From Natronolimnobius baerhuensis (GTDB lineage: Archaea; Halobacteriota; Halobacteria; Halobacteriales; Natrialbaceae): 64,000 bases of DNA. The position numbers were made by a program, and so were the translations under genes. The notes under the pieces were generated by a model. That model was not told where the DNA came from and did no database searches. It saw only the letters and a list, made by a program, of their open reading frames with translations. The stretch is from the NCBI RefSeq assembly GCF_002177135.1, contig NZ_MWPH01000001.1, forward strand, positions 806,001 through 870,000, in the 5' to 3' direction. Below, piece by piece: positions 1-7,901 of this stretch (position 1 is the stretch's first letter; each line of letters starts with the position of its first letter).

Positions 1-573
1 GTAGGAGTTCGTGATGTGGACCTCGCCGCCACCGCCGCCACCGCTTGGGTGGCGAGACAGGTCACCGGGCGAGCTGCCGTAGATCGCGTTGTCGGGATAC
101 CCCTGAATGTTCACGCGGTCGATCTCGAGGACGCCGGCGTGGCTGTTCGCGACGTAGATACCAGTCGCGCCAGGGTAGGTGTCGTCGGGTGCGCCGTCGC
201 CGAGATAGAGATTTTCGATTCGGCCGGTGCCGTTCCGGGAGACGCTGGCGATCAGCGGCTCCGCCTTGCTGTAGCCGTCCCACTCGCCGCGGACGCCGAC
301 GTTGCGGATGAGCCAGTCAGAACCGGAGGCGTTGATCTGGTACTTCGCACCGCGTGCGGTGATGTCGATCAGCGTGTTCTCGAAGGTGTCACCGCTGCCG
401 AGAGTAACGCTGTAGGTGTCTCCTGCAGAAACCTCGATAACGTCGTAGTCTTCGTCTGCTGCTGCACCGGTACTGGCGATACCGAGTGCGGCTGCGCCGG
501 CTGCGACTTTGAGATACGAGCGGCGGCCGAGCAGCGAGTTGTCTTCAGGTCGTGGATCCGTGTTCTCGCTCAT
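1..573 (-). CDS. Tat-exported right-handed beta-helix protein (3' end outside window)
   Basis: The reading frame starts with ATG at 573 and is still open at base 1, so about 191 residues are visible. Residues 17-18 are the twin arginines of a Tat signal (GRRSYLKVA), followed by an Ala-rich stretch ending near residue 40. The mature part has the repeated Ile/Asn/Gly pattern of pectate-lyase-like beta helices, with landmarks WLIRNVGVRG, IENLYLGDG and VNIQGYPDNAIYGS. The same landmarks recur in the genes at 53781 and 55252, so this is the first of three paralogs. These proteins probably act outside the cell on, or as part of, the surface glycan; no enzymatic residues can be assigned. The gene lies downstream of the flippase gene on the same strand. 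A TTTAAA about 57 bases upstream is the only TATA-like sequence seen. Confidence 0.85.
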   Translation of the reverse strand, partial: MSENTDPRPEDNSLLGRRSYLKVAAGAAALGIASTGAAADEDYDVIEVSAGDTYSVTLGSGDTFENTLIDITARGAKYQINASGSDWLIRNVGVRGEWDGYSKAEPLIASVSRNGTGRIENLYLGDGAPDDTYPGATGIYVANSHAGVLEIDRVNIQGYPDNAIYGSSPGDLSRHPSGGGGGGEVHITNSY

Positions 574-878
574 TACATCCCAATCGAAGACTGTTCCGGC
601 GAAGTAATACTCTCTTCAACTGATTAGTCTTTAAACCCTGATCGTCAGAGTTTGCGGAGACTATCGCTCGAGTGGAAGTCAGTGAGGATAGTATGTCGAC
701 GACACCTATAGCTGCAGAATAGGCGCTGTATTCCTTATTTGGCGCCTCTCGAGATGGTGAAAACTCGTTTCAGCCATGGTGCGCGCGAGGAACTGCCCGT
801 GCGCCCTCGAGAGCGCGACGCTGTCGATGGTTGGTCTCACTTCCCACGAATCGAGACGACTGCGAAAACAGTGCCGCC
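574..878. other. Intergenic region between flippase and beta-helix gene
   Basis: No gene is visible. On the minus strand the region should hold the promoter of the beta-helix gene (TTTAAA near 629-634) and the end of the flippase transcript. A short inverted repeat, AGGCGC near 721 with GCGCCT near 742, could form a weak stem, but no T-tract follows it. Confidence 0.4.
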
Positions 879-2384
879 TTAGCTCAACTGGGACATCGCC
901 CAGCGAATGTCGAGCAAGCCGCTGCCGACCGCCAGCGCGAGCCACGCGGCGACGCCGACGCCAACTGCGGCGAGCAACGTGATGACGCCAGAGACGTACG
1001 GCAGGAATGCGACGACGATGAGGGACATCCCGAGAGCGATTGCGCAGGTCTTGACGACGGTGACTGCAAGCGCGCGAAGCGAGAGCGAGAGCTCGAGGTG
1101 GATCAGATAGAGGTTGACGATGACCATGAGCACGTAACTGACCACCGTCGATATCGCGGCTCCGGCGACGCCAATCGTCGGCAAGAGCGCGAGATTGAGT
1201 CCGACGTTCACGATGGCTGCCCCGCCTTTCGAGATCGCGCGGTGGCGGGCGCGACCGAGGTAATCGAGTGCGTCGTTCGTGATCTTGTTGATCGACTGGA
1301 GGACGACGAAGACCGAAAGTAACTGGACGAGCGCAATTGCACCGAGGTAGTCGTCGCCGAAGACGAACCGAATCCCCGGATCGGCGACGAGTACCATCCC
1401 TGCGGCTGCCGGAACGTAAAACAGGAGATTGTACTCGAGTGCCGTCTCGTAAATGCTTGAGGCCCGCCCGATGTCGTTGCTGGATTTCGACTCACCGAAC
1501 GTCGGCGCAACGGCGAAGCCGAGCGAACTCGCGGGCGCAGTGACGAACTCCGTGAGCTGTTTTGCGAGCGTGTAGTAAGCCACAGCGACGGGTGTGAGAA
1601 ACGCCCCGACGAGGACGATATCGACGCGTTTGAACATGATCGACGAGGCACCGGTCACGGACAGCGGCAGACTGTACTCGAGAATGCGGCGGGTGAGTCC
1701 CTTCTCGCTCGAGTCAGTCCCTGTCTTGGCGGACTCGCTATCGGTGGCGACGATCTCGTCTGGCATCGTCGAGACCCAGCGATAGAGGACGATCAAGCCG
1801 ACCGTTGCGCCGAGTCCGTAGCCGACGGCGTAGCCGAGGACGGCACCGGGAATCCCGAAGCCGAGCGCGAGGAGGGTAACGACGAACGCGAAGATGCCGA
1901 CATTCGAGACAATTGAGAGCAGTGCACTCCAGGTTACGCGGTTGAATCCCTGACAGAGGAAGTAGACGTACGAGCGAAGCGTTTGCCCAATAATGAACAG
2001 GACGCCAATCGAGAACATCGACACCAGTTCGGGTTCGCCGAACTGTGCGACGATTGGCTCGCGGAAGGCGACGACGAGTGCCGAGACGACTGCAATTGTG
2101 ACGAGATTGAACAGCAACGACCGTCGAACGATGAGCGGAATCTTCGACGGGTCGCGCTTGCGATACTCGGTGACGTAGCGAGCAGCCGACTTCGCCAGTC
2201 CCATCCGACTGAAGAAGACGGCAATCGAGAAGATCGCAATCGCCAGTGAGAACAGTCCGTACTCCTCGCTCGTCAAGAACACGCGAGTCAACAGCAAGAT
2301 GAGCAAGCCGTTGACGGCGATTTCGATGACTTTGCTGGCGAGGTTCGCTTTGAATCCGCCAACGATTGAATCTGTCGTAGCCAT
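879..2384 (-). CDS. Polysaccharide flippase (Wzx/MATE-like)
   Basis: A 501-residue polytopic membrane protein with about 12-14 hydrophobic segments, matching the polysaccharide biosynthesis/oligosaccharide flippase superfamily (Wzx, AglR-like). Family knowledge: such proteins move lipid-linked sugars across the membrane. The N-terminus (DSIVGGFKANLASKVIEIAV) and the RMGLAKSAARYVTEYR stretch near residue 65 are typical. A charged cytoplasmic loop lies near residues 210-235. The ATG at 2384 shares its A with the TAA stop of a 59-codon ORF upstream (2563-2384), and the nearest ATAACAAGG motif lies ahead of that ORF. The gene is therefore probably translated by coupling. Its neighbours (GT-C-like, DUF1616, beta-helix) support a role in surface glycan export. 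Confidence 0.85.
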   Translation of the reverse strand: MATTDSIVGGFKANLASKVIEIAVNGLLILLLTRVFLTSEEYGLFSLAIAIFSIAVFFSRMGLAKSAARYVTEYRKRDPSKIPLIVRRSLLFNLVTIAVVSALVVAFREPIVAQFGEPELVSMFSIGVLFIIGQTLRSYVYFLCQGFNRVTWSALLSIVSNVGIFAFVVTLLALGFGIPGAVLGYAVGYGLGATVGLIVLYRWVSTMPDEIVATDSESAKTGTDSSEKGLTRRILEYSLPLSVTGASSIMFKRVDIVLVGAFLTPVAVAYYTLAKQLTEFVTAPASSLGFAVAPTFGESKSSNDIGRASSIYETALEYNLLFYVPAAAGMVLVADPGIRFVFGDDYLGAIALVQLLSVFVVLQSINKITNDALDYLGRARHRAISKGGAAIVNVGLNLALLPTIGVAGAAISTVVSYVLMVIVNLYLIHLELSLSLRALAVTVVKTCAIALGMSLIVVAFLPYVSGVITLLAAVGVGVAAWLALAVGSGLLDIRWAMSQLS

Positions 2385-2563
2385 TACGTGATACTGCGGC
2401 GTGCAGTGATGGACGAATTGAGGGTCGTTCGATTCGATTCATCAGTTCGGTTCGTAACTCTCGCACTGCGTCGACGGACGCGGCGTACGGACCCAGTGGA
2501 GGTGCCACGAGAACGACCTCGAGACGAGAGCGGGCGAATTCGACGGGTGCAATCCCACGTCAT
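2384..2563 (-). CDS. Candidate leader ORF (59 codons) upstream of the flippase
   Basis: The ATG at 2563 lies 39 bases after the ATAACAAGG motif, the same spacing that other genes of the region use. The ORF has no stop until TAA at 2386-2384, which overlaps the flippase ATG as TAATG. The peptide is rich in Arg, Ser and Thr, very unlike haloarchaeal proteins. Any function would therefore lie in being translated (coupling or attenuation) rather than in the product. It could also be a chance ORF. The case rests on five parallel arrangements elsewhere in this window. Confidence 0.4.
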   Translation of the reverse strand: MTWDCTRRIRPLSSRGRSRGTSTGSVRRVRRRSARVTNRTDESNRTTLNSSITARRSIT

Positions 2564-2593
2564 CAAGTTAGTAGCATCATCCAGTGAAACGCA

Positions 2594-2602
2594 CCTTGTT
2601 AT
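2594..2602 (-). promoter_or_regulatory. ATAACAAGG motif, flippase unit
   Basis: Reads ATAACAAGG on the minus strand. It lies 39 bases before the leader ATG and 218 bases before the flippase ATG. One of 14 related sites in this window. Confidence 0.55.
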
Positions 2603-2647
2603 GGCGCTGTTACCGGTCGACGCGGCGAGACTCGAGTGCCGATCCGG

Positions 2648-4465
2648 TTAGACCTCGCTGGTTGCACCGGGGACGTAGTAGAGGTCGAACTCGCCGTTGG
2701 ATTGAATTCGATTGACGCCCGGCTCGTCCGCGACGGCCTCGAGTTCGGTTTCGGTATAGCGTAGTTCGTCGTAGGTGTCGAGTTCGCGCTCGTGGTCGAT
2801 CTGCGTGAGTGCGAGATAGCGGTCGGTTTCGTACTGGCCGGAGACGCCCTCACGGAACTCGGCGGCGTCGACGTCGGCGTGTGCCCAACTTCGGTTTTCG
2901 TTGCCGTTGACTGCGTCGTCGTATCGGTTCGGCCCATCACGGAGTCCGAGGAAGTCGATTTCATCATCTCGGTTGTCGAACGCCGTTTCGTAGCCGCTCA
3001 TCGTCGTCTCGCTGACGTGTGGCGAGGCGTTGTAGGTGTACGGCGATGGGACAATCGCAACCAACGACAGCACCAACAGGAGCGTAAAGCCAACAGCGAG
3101 CAGCGGGCCGGCCGCCACCGCAACGGTCGGGCGCCCCTCGAGAAGTCGTCCCGAAAGCCCGTGCAGCGCAATCGCACCGAGGATGGTCACGAACACCATC
3201 ATTAACCCGAACACGCGGAAGAACATGCTCGAGCCGGGCGCAAAGACGTACGCGCCGAAGACCGGAACGAGGACGATCAGTGCAACGACAAAGTAGGTCA
3301 CTTCAGCCGAGACACGCTCGAACCAGTGTGAATCCCGCCGGAACAACAGGCCGAGAACGAGGCCGCCGACGAGCAGGGCAAACACCAGGTGTGGCGTGAA
3401 CAGCTTGAGGAACACCTCGAGCAGGCCCGAGCCGAGTGCGTTCAGCGACATTCCTTGTGTTGCAACTGTGTCACCGGCTGAACCGCTGCCACGGAAGAAG
3501 TCGACGGCCGCGCCGATGAAGTGCTCGAACATGCCGCCGAAGAAGCCGTGGTCGGCCGACCAGACCAGAAAGAGACCGACGAGGAAGATCGTGTGTCCGT
3601 AGACCGGCGTCTGTCCGGCGATCTGCCCGTCAGCCGAAATCCGTTTCGCGAGGAACTGGATGGCACAGATGCCGACGAATGCAGCGATCAGGTGGACGAC
3701 CAGTTGCGGGTGGTAGACGACCGCTGCAACTCCGGTCAAGGAAAAGGCAGCGCCAATCGCGGAGATGCGCGTCGTCGAGAGGTCCGAGCGGACGTACTTG
3801 ACGAACACGAACAGGAGGAGTGCCGAGAAGAACACCGCCTGGGACATCGCGTGCGCCTCGAGGTACATCGAGATCGTCGTAATCGGCAAGAGTAAGAAAC
3901 CGGCGAACGCGGCGATGATGGCTGCGCGCTGGTCGCCGACGATGGTTCCCACACAGAGCGGGACGAAGACACAGAAGACTAGCATCGAAATGAGGACGAC
4001 GAACAACATCGCCCTCGAGAGCGGAATCTCGATGACAGTGTTGATGAACACCGTCGTCACGTGAATCGCGGGATAGAACAGTTCGAACGGGGACATCGTT
4101 CCCTCGCTGATTCCGCGTGCCCAGCCGAGGTGTGTCAGTGCGTCGTAGTGGCCCTGAAATCGATAGCCGCGGATAATCGGGAGGGCAGCGAAGACGACCA
4201 TCGTGAGTCCGCCGAGTGCAATCGCGAACGGACGGCCACCCCGTGGCTCGCCACGGAGCGGAACGAATGCAATGGTCAGGGCGACGGCCATGGCGATCAT
4301 GAGGCCGACCCAGACCAGAGACGGCGTCATCGCATACATCGATACCTCGTATCCAGTCGCTGGTGATCCGCGTGCAACGAGTGCACTCCCGGCAAGCGCG
4401 AAAAAGCCAATCGAGAGTGCCACCGTCCGGAGAAGTCCGTCGTCGATGGCTGAGTGCTGTGACAT
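2648..4465 (-). CDS. GT-C-like polytopic membrane protein (paralog of 49146-50936)
   Basis: A 605-residue protein with about 12 membrane segments and a soluble C-terminal region of roughly 120 residues. ATG at 4465 is chosen because the longer frame (from 4510) would run through the ATAACAAGG motif. Shared features with the paralog at 49146 are the N-terminal PATGYE..(M/V)Y..TP stretch (residues 35-48), the loop YRFQGHYDALTHLGW...EGTMSP.EL.YP..H (101-135), and a C-terminal SGYE..F with RYD...NG. An acidic residue in the first large outer loop followed by a conserved His is the usual plan of GT-C glycosyltransferases. That function is inferred, because I recognise no named family. It sits between the flippase and DUF1616 genes. 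Confidence 0.7.
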   Translation of the reverse strand: MSQHSAIDDGLLRTVALSIGFFALAGSALVARGSPATGYEVSMYAMTPSLVWVGLMIAMAVALTIAFVPLRGEPRGGRPFAIALGGLTMVVFAALPIIRGYRFQGHYDALTHLGWARGISEGTMSPFELFYPAIHVTTVFINTVIEIPLSRAMLFVVLISMLVFCVFVPLCVGTIVGDQRAAIIAAFAGFLLLPITTISMYLEAHAMSQAVFFSALLLFVFVKYVRSDLSTTRISAIGAAFSLTGVAAVVYHPQLVVHLIAAFVGICAIQFLAKRISADGQIAGQTPVYGHTIFLVGLFLVWSADHGFFGGMFEHFIGAAVDFFRGSGSAGDTVATQGMSLNALGSGLLEVFLKLFTPHLVFALLVGGLVLGLLFRRDSHWFERVSAEVTYFVVALIVLVPVFGAYVFAPGSSMFFRVFGLMMVFVTILGAIALHGLSGRLLEGRPTVAVAAGPLLAVGFTLLLVLSLVAIVPSPYTYNASPHVSETTMSGYETAFDNRDDEIDFLGLRDGPNRYDDAVNGNENRSWAHADVDAAEFREGVSGQYETDRYLALTQIDHERELDTYDELRYTETELEAVADEPGVNRIQSNGEFDLYYVPGATSEV

Positions 4466-4497
4466 TCGAAGCTGCCAGCGTCTTTGCCAATTTCCAC

Positions 4498-4506
4498 CCT
4501 TGTTAT
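4498..4506 (-). promoter_or_regulatory. ATAACAAGG motif, GT-C-like gene
   Basis: Minus-strand ATAACAAGG, 41 bases before the ATG at 4465. No conventional TATA box is seen between it and the start codon. Confidence 0.6.
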
Positions 4507-4831
4507 ACACTACTTGCTGACCGTAAGCGTCTCAATACCGTCTCACTGTGTGAAACGTTCGCCGAAAACCAGCCGGAAGCGAGTCTTAACGGAGGGATCT
4601 CTCGAGTCATCGACTCAACTCGGATCACAACTGCCCAGAGACGACGTCACTCACTCTCTGTGCACTCTGTCGTTGCTGGTCCGTCTCCCCAAGTGGGCAG
4701 TCAGAGACACTCCGACGTCGTCTCGTCCACAGCACCAACAGATATCGAACGCTCGAGACAGCGCTGCTCGTCTACAGTACCGAACGCGAGAAGCAAACTG
4801 GCGAGAACGGACCGAACCACTCGAGTGTCGA
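4507..4831. other. Intergenic region, no gene seen
   Basis: About 325 bases between two minus-strand genes. Frames on both strands are short and have no halophile-like composition. Apart from the motif at its right-hand gene's start (4498-4506), nothing recognisable was found. Confidence 0.4.
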
Positions 4832-5875
4832 TCAGTCGTCGTCAGCGTCGATGTCGTCGGTGATTTCAGTCCAGACGTAGCCGTAGCGGTAGGCGTTCTC
4901 CGTCGATGGCTCGTCGGGAACCTCGTCATCGTACAGCAAGACGGCGATGCGAACGTCGCCGGAGTCGGCGTCTGGCGTCACCGAGATATCGTCCTGTACA
5001 GTTTCACCGTCTTCGAGCTGATAGTCGGTCCGGTCGTGGTCCGTTCGGTCGAAGACCTCGCCGTCGCTGATCCACTGCTCCTGGATCACGGCCGTGTACT
5101 CCGTCGACTCACCTTCCTGATTCTCGAGTCCGATGGCGAACGGGATCGACTCGCCGGACTCGACCGTTGAGGTGTAGTTCGCGGCGACGAGTTCACCTGC
5201 GTCGTCCTCAGCAAGCAGTTGGAGGTCGGTGTACTCCTCAGCAGACTGCGGGTCAGCGAGTGCGTAGCCGACAGACGTCAGCGCGATCAGCAGACTGGCG
5301 ACGAGGACGACGTTCGCGGCGGCCTGAACGGTCGAGTTCGTCCCCAGAATCGCCGTGCGGATAGCGCCCAGTCGCCGACTGAGCGAAAACTGATACCGCT
5401 CGGTTCGGGGAACGCGAATCCGTCTGATCGAGGCGACACACACCCCAAGCAGCGTGTATCCGCTGACCACGGCGACGACGACTCCCTGCGTAAAGCCGAG
5501 CGAGACGACGGCGATTCCGAGTCCGAGCAGCGGAATCAGTCCGACGCTCAGGCCGAACGCGAGTGCGAGGCGCTCGAGGTCGGAGAACTCCTGTACCTGC
5601 CCGATCAGTCCAGTCTCCTCGACTGAGCGAGCCGGTGTGCGTCGCGGAAAGAGCATCGAGACGGTCGCGTATCCCGGTGCGAGAAAGAGCAGCGGGAAGC
5701 CGAGTGCGGCGCGGACGACCGGCGACCCGATGTCGACGACCGCAAGGAGCACGGCTGCGACGATGACGAACCCTGCAGTGGTGATCAGGTCAGTCGGTAA
5801 CTGCCCAAGGACGTGTTTACCTCCCTGTCGAACGGCTGTAGACGGATGTGACGGCTGCGGTGAACGATCTGTCAT
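4832..5875 (-). CDS. DUF1616 membrane protein
   Basis: A 347-residue protein with four or five membrane segments (about residues 31-47, 54-75, 98-130 and 188-207) and a C-terminal outer domain of about 130 residues. The segment PLLFLAPGYA (61-70), followed by a short Arg-rich turn, is characteristic of DUF1616, and the outer domain carries the matching pattern (GESIPFAIGLENQEGESTEY, then ISVTPDADSGDVRIAVLLYDD). A paralog lies at 30864-31877. DUF1616 proteins are often found in archaeal surface-polysaccharide loci; their biochemical role is unknown. A GTAACAATA variant of the cluster motif lies 44 bases before the ATG. Confidence 0.85.
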   Translation of the reverse strand: MTDRSPQPSHPSTAVRQGGKHVLGQLPTDLITTAGFVIVAAVLLAVVDIGSPVVRAALGFPLLFLAPGYATVSMLFPRRTPARSVEETGLIGQVQEFSDLERLALAFGLSVGLIPLLGLGIAVVSLGFTQGVVVAVVSGYTLLGVCVASIRRIRVPRTERYQFSLSRRLGAIRTAILGTNSTVQAAANVVLVASLLIALTSVGYALADPQSAEEYTDLQLLAEDDAGELVAANYTSTVESGESIPFAIGLENQEGESTEYTAVIQEQWISDGEVFDRTDHDRTDYQLEDGETVQDDISVTPDADSGDVRIAVLLYDDEVPDEPSTENAYRYGYVWTEITDDIDADDD

Positions 5876-5910
5876 CTATTCCCAGGTAGTCGCTCTTCAG
5901 GAGAGTCAGC

Positions 5911-5919
5911 TATTGTTAC
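5911..5919 (-). promoter_or_regulatory. GTAACAATA, variant cluster motif, DUF1616 gene
   Basis: Minus-strand GTAACAATA, 44 bases before the ATG at 5875. It differs from the consensus at two positions, so it is one of the weaker members. Confidence 0.4.
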
Positions 5920-6126
5920 TGGTCGCATAACCGGACGTATCTCGCAGTGTTTCTGTCCTCAAGTGCGATACGTATGGCGTAAAATCGACAAAAGAGCGCT
6001 TGTTCGGCACAATTTGGATGAGATGCTTCGTTCGCGAGCCTCGACTCGAGGACACGCGCACCCGCCTGCGAAGTCGTCACTGATTACGGGAGTCGATCAC
6101 TCGAGTGGCGGTCTGGAAACAGGCTG

Positions 6127-6135
6127 CTTACAAAG
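6127..6135 (+). promoter_or_regulatory. CTTACAAAG, variant cluster motif, FemAB-like gene
   Basis: CTTACAAAG, 33 bases before the leader ATG at 6160. It matches the consensus at seven of nine positions. The spacing and the coupled leader ORF support it. Confidence 0.4.
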
Positions 6136-6159
6136 TGCGCGTGGGGCGAGCGTGTTCGT

Positions 6160-6219
6160 ATGGTACGTCGAGCGACCAGCGATATGCGAGTATTCGCAGC
6201 CGGGTGGTCGAACAGATGA
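6160..6219 (+). CDS. Candidate leader ORF (19 codons)
   Basis: The ATG at 6160 follows the variant motif by 33 bases. The ORF ends in TGA at 6217-6219, overlapping the next start as ATGA. The arrangement equals those at 30805 and 49096. Confidence 0.4.
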   Translation: MVRRATSDMRVFAAGWSNR

Positions 6220-7226
6220 GCATCGATGTTCGCATCGCAACCGAGGACGACCTCGAGAAGTGGAATCGTCACGTCAGCCGTTCGCCACAGGGGACGCTCT
6301 GTCACGAACTCGAGGCGCTGCGGGTGCAAGCCGCCCATTCCGATGCAACCCTCCATCCGCTGATCGGGTTCAAAGGACAGGAACCCGTCGGCCTGTTTCC
6401 GGTCTTCGAAATTTCGAAGAAGTTCGTGACGACGGCGTTTTCGCCGCCGCCACACCTTCGCGTGCCGTATCTCGGGCCGGCGTTTCTGAACATGGCGAAG
6501 CTGAAACAGCGAAAGCGCGAGCGCCGCCGTCAGCGCTTTATGGACGGCTGTTTCGAGTGGATTCAAGAGGAACTTGCGCCGAAGTACGGCCACGTCCGCA
6601 CCTCGACGGCGTTCGAGGACTCGCGCCCGTTCAAGTGGAACCAGTACGATGCGACGCCGGAGTACACCTACGCGGTCGACATCACGCCCGAGACGGACGA
6701 GTTGCTGATGACGTTCAGCAGTGACGCGCGAAGTAACATTCGCAACACCGACGAAGACGACTACGAGGTCACCGTCGGCGGCGACGAGGACATTCGGCTG
6801 ATCCACGAACAGGTGAAAAACCGCTACGAATCGCAGGATATCAGCTTCGGCGTCCCCGTCGAGTTCATCCTCGATCTCAACGACGCCGCTGAAGACGGTG
6901 CCGTTCGCCCGTACACGCTCCGAGTCGACGACGAGTTCGTCGGCGGGATTCTGGCACTCGAGTATGGCGACCGGACCGGTCGCTGGATGGGCGGCGTTCG
7001 CACCGATACCGACGTCGACGTGCCGACGAACGACCTGCTCGACTGGGCGATTATGGACGACGGTCACGAGCGCGGCCTCGAGACCTACGACCTCGTGGGT
7101 GCGGACACGCGCCGGATCAACCGCTATAAGGCGAAGTTCAACCCCGAACTCGAGACCTACTACAGCCTCGAGTACGGTAAGTGGGGGATGCGCCAGCTAG
7201 CGTCGATGTACGATTCGGTCAAGTAA
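6216..7226 (+). CDS. FemAB/CelD-like GNAT-fold transferase
   Basis: A 336-residue soluble protein with the double-GNAT plan of the FemAB/BioF2-like (CelD) family. The N-terminal half covers MSIDVRIATEDDLEKW to PYLGPAFL; the C-terminal half holds DARSNIRNT, then LRVDDEFVGGILALEYGDRTGRWMGG and the closing segment RINRYKAKFNPE. Family members transfer an aminoacyl or acyl group to peptidoglycan or exopolysaccharide precursors; in a haloarchaeon the acceptor is probably a surface glycan (inference). The ATG at 6216 was chosen because the upstream part of the frame lacks conservation-like character and a 19-codon leader ORF ends at it with an ATGA overlap. A T5 tract follows at 7239. Confidence 0.8.
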   Translation: MSIDVRIATEDDLEKWNRHVSRSPQGTLCHELEALRVQAAHSDATLHPLIGFKGQEPVGLFPVFEISKKFVTTAFSPPPHLRVPYLGPAFLNMAKLKQRKRERRRQRFMDGCFEWIQEELAPKYGHVRTSTAFEDSRPFKWNQYDATPEYTYAVDITPETDELLMTFSSDARSNIRNTDEDDYEVTVGGDEDIRLIHEQVKNRYESQDISFGVPVEFILDLNDAAEDGAVRPYTLRVDDEFVGGILALEYGDRTGRWMGGVRTDTDVDVPTNDLLDWAIMDDGHERGLETYDLVGADTRRINRYKAKFNPELETYYSLEYGKWGMRQLASMYDSVK

Positions 7227-7238
7227 CTCGTCCGGCCG

Positions 7239-7243
7239 TTTTT
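7239..7243 (+). terminator. Poly-T terminator
   Basis: A T5 run 13 bases after the stop codon of the FemAB-like gene, after a GC-rich stretch (GTCCGGCCG). This fits an archaeal oligo-U terminator. Confidence 0.4.
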
Positions 7244-7264
7244 GGAGTGTGCGTGGGTCTGTGC

Positions 7265-7720
7265 CTACACGTTGACGACCGTCGTCTCGCCGAAGATGTC
7301 GCCGAGGCGCTGATTATCGTCCGTCGAGAGGATCAACAGGACGGCGACGAGCACCGGGAACAGCGCCGCACCGCCGAGTATTTTCGTGATGTTTCGAGCG
7401 ATTGCACCGCCGGTGGAACACTCCCGGCCATCGGTCTGGACGACCCGAATGCCGAGCACCATCTTGCCAGGGGTTTGGCTCCATGCCGCTTCTGTGCCGA
7501 TATAGTAGACGAAAAGGAAACCGAGCCCGACAAGCGACCCGATGCCCTCTGCGTCCTCGAGGGTCATCCCGCTCGGGGCGAACAGGGCCAGGAGTGGCAC
7601 CAAGATCGCCACCAGCGCGATAACCGAAACGACGCCGTCGACGATCCACGCCAACGCACGTGCGAGAAGGCCAGCCTGCCGTTTGCCGGCGTGTGCTGGT
7701 TGATCCGCATAGTATGCCAT
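7265..7720 (-). CDS. RDD-family membrane protein
   Basis: A 151-residue protein with three hydrophobic segments and the RDD landmarks. These are an Arg/Asp-containing first helix (ARALAWIVDGVVSVIAL), the central TPGKMVLGIRVVQTDG stretch, and the closing DNQRLGDIFGETTVV. Family role: unknown; some RDD proteins are linked to ion or small-molecule transport. On the minus strand TTTATC about 28 bases before the ATG gives a normal leaderless promoter, without the ATAACAAA motif. The gene thus looks like a bystander between two glycan-type genes. Confidence 0.9.
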   Translation of the reverse strand: MAYYADQPAHAGKRQAGLLARALAWIVDGVVSVIALVAILVPLLALFAPSGMTLEDAEGIGSLVGLGFLFVYYIGTEAAWSQTPGKMVLGIRVVQTDGRECSTGGAIARNITKILGGAALFPVLVAVLLILSTDDNQRLGDIFGETTVVNV

Positions 7721-7867
7721 ACGGACGACTGTGAACGTGACTGATAAAGCGGCACGGGTTCATCTCTTGCGGAGAAATACCCGACTGACTGTCTCGCGGT
7801 GCGGACAACCAAGGGACACTCGTCTCATCAGCACCGAAGGGTCCGGATTCGACTGGGAACCGCCTGC

Positions 7868-7876
7868 ATAACCAAG
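7868..7876 (+). promoter_or_regulatory. ATAACCAAG, variant cluster motif, phosphodiesterase gene
   Basis: ATAACCAAG, 34 bases before the ATG at 7902 and 19 before an in-frame ATG at 7887. The usual spacing favours 7902 as the start. Confidence 0.5.
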
Positions 7877-7901
7877 GGCTGACCTGATGCAGACACGCTC
7901 G

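Noticed and set aside
1738-2508. Long Arg-rich frame overlapping the flippase gene, and similar frames over many genes
   Set aside because: Arg/Ser-rich, not acidic, and antisense or out of frame to genes with clear families; typical shadows in high-G+C DNA.
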